From the NCBI GenBank assembly GCA_947175845.1, contig CAMWOK010000099.1, positions 1 to 9,060 of the forward strand: DNA of 9,060 nucleotides. Reading direction: 5' to 3'. The notes under the pieces are model-generated. The model saw nothing but the letters and a program-made list of their open reading frames with translations, ran no database searches and was not told the DNA's origin. Made by a program: the position numbers and the translations under genes. Below, piece after piece: positions 7,043 to 9,060 of this stretch (position 1 is the stretch's first letter; each line of letters opens with the position of its first letter). This stretch comes from an uncultured Lachnospiraceae bacterium. GTDB taxonomy: Bacteria > Bacillota > Clostridia > Lachnospirales > Lachnospiraceae.

Positions 7043-7594
7043 TTATATCATTTTGAGGATCAGTGAAGTGACTTTTGCATCAAGGCCAAACTCGGCTTTT
7101 TTTAATTCGTCTGCGGCGGCGATCCGCTCAAAGACATCTGTCAGAAAGGTGCCGGAATGGTTTCGAAATGCATTGTGAAATCCGTAGGTAATGGAGTGAT
7201 TCACCAGAATATGAAAAGCGGTTACTTCCGCCCTGCCGGCTATGTGTGGCTTTGTCGGTTGCAGACAGCTGACAAGTGAGCTGTCGACAAGCTCAAGCTC
7301 TACATATTTCCAGTCAGTCTCCTCGCGCAGGTGGTATCGAATATGACAGGCATCGTATAGCAGCGTGAGCGTGAGTGCACTGCCGCCAATGGAAATATAG
7401 TACTGCTGCGCCCGCTCTAAAATATCGGATATCCCATAATCCAAAAGAAATGATTTTCGAAAATGGGTGAGAACTTCATTGCCGGCGGCGCTGCATCTGA
7501 CGACAACCCTGCCCTTTTGTTTTTTTCTGCGCAGCTTTTCCAGTTCCCTTGCAAGATAGCGGCCTTCCTGTCTTTCAACCTCGTAGATGTCCAT
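7043..7594 (-). CDS. Unrecognised 183-aa protein under sigma-28 control
   Basis: I do not recognise this protein. It starts MDIYEVERQEGRYLARELEK, a strongly charged N-terminal helix with a Lys/Arg patch (KLRRKKQKGR). A mixed alpha/beta body follows, including YYISIGGSALTLTLLYDA and, near the end, ADELKKAEFGLDAK. There is no signal peptide or clear membrane helix, so it is probably cytosolic. The start is set by AGGAGG nine bases upstream of the ATG at 7594-7592. The frame is open further upstream to an ATG at 7795, but that region contains the sigma-28 promoter and cannot be translated from it in full. Sharing a promoter type and a 20-base element with the flagellin, and ending at the same terminator, it is probably a flagellar or motility-linked gene. 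That role is inferred from regulation alone. Confidence 0.75.
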   Translation of the reverse strand: MDIYEVERQEGRYLARELEKLRRKKQKGRVVVRCSAAGNEVLTHFRKSFLLDYGISDILERAQQYYISIGGSALTLTLLYDACHIRYHLREETDWKYVELELVDSSLVSCLQPTKPHIAGRAEVTAFHILVNHSITYGFHNAFRNHSGTFLTDVFERIAAADELKKAEFGLDAKVTSLILKMI

Positions 7595-7603
7595 CAAGTT
7601 AAT

Positions 7604-7609
7604 CCTCCT
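7604..7609 (-). promoter_or_regulatory. Ribosome binding site selecting the start of the - strand gene
   Basis: On the - strand AGGAGG lies nine bases before the ATG at 7594. No comparable site precedes the earlier in-frame ATG codons, for example the one at 7642. This is the main reason for choosing the 183-aa form. Confidence 0.75.
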
Positions 7610-7738
7610 GTAATATGGCAGCAGCTGCATCAAAGCGTGCATGGAATCCGGGTCACGCACCAGGGTCAAAATCCTGCATTTTACACCATATCTGTATAAA
7701 ACTGCGGGATGAAATCCGTTTGACCATGATATAATACT

Positions 7739-7766
7739 ATATCGGCACAATCTTACTATGACTTTA
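7739..7766 (-). promoter_or_regulatory. Sigma-28 promoter of the unrecognised - strand gene
   Basis: Read on the - strand, TAAA (7766-7763), a 16-base spacer, then GCCGATAT (7746-7739), which matches the SigD -10 consensus very well. Spacing is identical to the flagellin promoter. Transcription should begin near 7732, giving a leader of roughly 135 bases before the start codon. A 24-codon reading frame (ATG at 7727) lies at the very start of that leader; whether it is translated is unknown. Confidence 0.88.
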
Positions 7767-7780
7767 GTTATAGCTAAATA
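7761..7780 (-). repeat. 20-base quasi-palindrome at the - strand sigma-28 promoter, copy B
   Basis: On the - strand it reads TATTTAGCTATAACTAAAGT, matching copy A (4787-4806) at 18 of 20 positions and overlapping the -35 TAAA in the same way. On the + strand the inner 16 bases TTTAGTTATAGCTAAA are identical in both copies, so the core is effectively inverted relative to its promoter. AT-rich sequence flanks both copies on the upstream side. Confidence 0.75.
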
Positions 7781-7875
7781 ATATTTCTTACACATAATGT
7801 TTTATAAATTTTGATTCTCCTAGAATAGTACATATCAGTTAACAACAAATGTATTATTAAAATGGAGGTTCATGA

Positions 7876-8208
7876 ATGTCTGAGATTAATTATAAGCTGC
7901 TCGGAAAGAAGATTAAGGAGCGGAGAAAAGACATGCGCATCACACAGGAACAGCTTGCAAACGATTTACTTGTCAATCCCAGTCACATCAGCAACATCGA
8001 AAATGCGCGTTCTTATCCGAGTCTGACGGCACTGTTTACGATTTCCAATTCCCTCAAATGTGGTATAGACCATCTGATTGGAGAACAGTATACTTTCGAA
8101 AAAGAGAGCATATCCAACGAAAATATTGATAAAAAGCTGGCAAAGGCACTGCAGTGCTGTTCCAATGAAAAAAAAGAAAAGATCTTAAAGATAATAGAGA
8201 TCTTATAA
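7876..8208 (+). CDS. XRE-family helix-turn-helix transcriptional regulator
   Basis: This 110-aa DNA-binding protein has a single Cro/C1-type HTH over about residues 9-68. ITQEQLANDLL forms the scaffold helix, NPSHISNIENARSYPS is the recognition-helix region, and LTALFTISNSLKCGIDHLIG completes the five-helix fold. The C-terminal 40 residues are charged and helical, ending KKEKILKIIEIL, and could serve for dimerisation. The start is supported by GGAGG at 7864-7868, seven bases upstream; an ATG at 7872 is out of frame and stops at once. It is divergent from the sigma-28-driven gene, and their 5' regions share 7728-7875. It could therefore act on itself or on that neighbour, but no target is shown. 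The size resembles SinR-like or phage-repressor-like regulators; a specific role is not claimed. Confidence 0.9.
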   Translation: MSEINYKLLGKKIKERRKDMRITQEQLANDLLVNPSHISNIENARSYPSLTALFTISNSLKCGIDHLIGEQYTFEKESISNENIDKKLAKALQCCSNEKKEKILKIIEIL

Positions 8209-8221
8209 AATACAAATTCGC

Positions 8222-8248
8222 TGCAACCAAATCCAAAAAATCCATCTC
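8222..8248 (+). promoter_or_regulatory. Possible ECF-type (autoregulatory) promoter of the sigma gene
   Basis: TGCAAC (8222-8227) resembles the AAC-containing -35 of ECF promoters, and CATCTC (8243-8248) loosely resembles the CGTC-type -10, 15 bases away. Many ECF sigma factors activate their own operon from such sites. The match is weak and offered only as a candidate. Confidence 0.25.
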
Positions 8249-8296
8249 TAATGTATGTAAGTTGAATCGATTTGACAGACAAATGAGACGGTATGC

Positions 8297-8335
8297 CCGA
8301 AGGTTCAGGCGCCTGGCCTTGCAAGGCTGTTTCGG
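8297..8335 (+). repeat. Stacked palindromes in the leader of the ECF sigma gene
   Basis: Two perfect palindromes lie side by side: CAGGCGCCTG (8306-8315) and GCCTTGCAAGGC (8316-8327). They are bracketed by CCGAA (8297-8301) and its complement TTCGG (8331-8335). The RNA could fold into a branched structure ending 15 bases before the ribosome site GGAGGAGG (8351-8358). No U-tract follows, so it is not a terminator. It may be an operator or a leader structure. Confidence 0.5.
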
Positions 8336-8361
8336 TGTACAGGACAGAGCGGAGGAGGAAA

Positions 8362-8883
8362 ATGAATACATTCAATACAATGGTGAGACGCGCAAAGCGC
8401 GGCGACGCGGAGGCGTTTATCGGATTGATAGAGGCGTGCAGAATGACGCTGCGGCGCGTTGCGCTTGGGTATCTCAGAAATGACGAGGATGTGGCGGATG
8501 TCATGCAGGACACAATACTCGATGCGTTTGAACACATCAGCAGTCTGAAAAAAGAGGAGTATTTCAAGACGTGGATTGTGCGGATTCTGATTAACCGGTG
8601 CACGAAAAAGTACCGGTCGAACCAGCGCAAGGCGTATCTGGAAGACTACAGCGAGGAGGCAGTCAGTGATGTCGGGAAGGCGGAGGTGGAATTTCGCGAG
8701 ATGCTCTCTGTGCTGCCGGACGACAGCAGGATCATCTTTCAGCTGTATTTTGGGGAGCAGTTTTCGATAAAAGAGATCGCACAGATTCTGGAGATGAACG
8801 AGAACACCATAAAGAGCAGGCTGCACCGCGGCAAGGAACAGCTGCGGGTGTCTCTGGAAGGGAAAGCGCTTGCGGCGAGATGA
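8362..8883 (+). CDS. ECF (group 4) RNA polymerase sigma factor, SigV/RpoE-like
   Basis: This 173-aa factor directs RNA polymerase to promoters of an envelope- or stress-type regulon. Region 2 spans about residues 20-85: YLRNDEDVADVMQDTILDAF, the core-binding helix, then FKTWIVRILINRCTKKYR, the -10 recognition helix. Region 4 spans about 112-165: LPDDSRIIFQLYFGEQFSIK, then EIAQILEMNENTIKSRLHRG, a complete HTH for the -35. Length and layout are typical of ECF factors and nearest in feel to Bacillus SigV/ECF30 types. ATG 8362 is chosen because GGAGGAGG (8351-8358) sits directly upstream; the in-frame ATG at 8293 falls in the palindromic leader and has no such site. It is followed after 14 bases by a probable anti-sigma gene, the usual operon partner. 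The inducing signal cannot be read from the sequence. Confidence 0.95.
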   Translation: MNTFNTMVRRAKRGDAEAFIGLIEACRMTLRRVALGYLRNDEDVADVMQDTILDAFEHISSLKKEEYFKTWIVRILINRCTKKYRSNQRKAYLEDYSEEAVSDVGKAEVEFREMLSVLPDDSRIIFQLYFGEQFSIKEIAQILEMNENTIKSRLHRGKEQLRVSLEGKALAAR

Positions 8884-8897
8884 AGGAGTGTTGGATT

Positions 8898-9060
8898 ATG
8901 CATGAAAATGAGATGAGAATGATTCTTGGAGCCAAGCTGGAGCCAAGCAGAATCATTGACGAGAAGGTGGAGGAGGCATATCGGATGATAAGGAGCGCAG
9001 AGGTGGGACAGTCAGGCAGAAAACCTTCTGTCATAAAGAAACTTATTGTGGGAATTGGCA
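8898..9060 (+). CDS. Probable anti-sigma factor, N-terminal part (runs off window end)
   Basis: Fifty-four codons are visible with no stop before the window edge. The protein begins MHENEMRMILGAKLEPSRII and continues with a charged helix (DEKVEEAYRMIRSAE), then a basic stretch (GRKPSVIKK) leading into hydrophobic LIVGIG at the edge. Such a cytoplasmic helix followed by a positive patch and the beginning of a membrane span is typical of membrane-anchored anti-sigma proteins next to ECF factors in Lachnospiraceae (for example DUF4179-type proteins). AAGGAG at 8883-8888 overlaps the sigma gene's stop codon and lies nine bases before the ATG, so the two are cotranscribed and probably coupled. The call rests mainly on position and layout; the sensor domain is outside the window. 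Confidence 0.7.
   Translation, partial: MHENEMRMILGAKLEPSRIIDEKVEEAYRMIRSAEVGQSGRKPSVIKKLIVGIG

Noticed and set aside
8272..8297. TTGACA (8272) as the -35 of a sigma-A promoter for the ECF gene
   Set aside because: The only -10-like sequence, TATGCC at 8292, is a poor match and just 14 bases away.
8013..8630. 205-codon open frame on the - strand across the XRE and sigma genes
   Set aside because: It is antisense to two well-supported genes and has low-complexity Phe/Ser-rich composition typical of a shadow frame.
1..9060. CRISPR array, tRNA/rRNA genes, intact insertion sequence or prophage
   Set aside because: No regularly spaced repeats, cloverleaf-like sequences, transposase or phage structural genes were seen on either strand.

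Overview
The window looks like chromosomal DNA from a motile, anaerobic, low-to-moderate-GC Firmicute, most likely a Lachnospiraceae-type Clostridium. The support is a flagellin opening with VIQHNMSALNA behind a sigma-28 (SigD) promoter, strong AAGGAGG-type ribosome binding sites, and an ECF sigma factor followed by an anti-sigma-like gene in the style common in that family. The assignment comes from sequence style, not from a database match.

Left part (1-4554), all on the + strand, is a probable accessory island that is visibly AT-rich. It holds the 3' end of an ABC/OLD-type AAA ATPase, a closely linked small protein with a PD-(D/E)XK nuclease-like signature, a 250-base gap, and a very large (1120 aa) GHKL/sacsin-like ATPase with a C-terminal cysteine cluster. 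ATPase, putative nuclease and GHKL ATPase in tandem is the kind of gene mix seen in prokaryotic defence islands. No named defence system is recognised, so this is the best candidate here for an undescribed system. A 160-base remnant-like spacer and a strong terminator (4716-4746) close the island.

Middle part (4747-7800) is a flagellar late-gene unit with visibly higher GC. A sigma-28 promoter at 4801-4828 drives a large 699-aa flagellin. A convergent gene on the - strand (7043-7594), encoding an unrecognised 183-aa protein, has its own sigma-28 promoter at 7739-7766. The two promoters have the same 16-base spacer and are preceded by a shared 20-base quasi-palindrome that overlaps the -35 box. 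The two genes meet at a bidirectional terminator, so the unknown protein is probably a member of the flagellar regulon.

Right part (7876-9060) carries a small XRE-type repressor-like gene, an ECF sigma factor with a palindrome-rich leader, and the start of its probable membrane-anchored anti-sigma partner, cut by the window end. No RNA genes, CRISPR arrays, complete insertion sequences or replication origins were seen.
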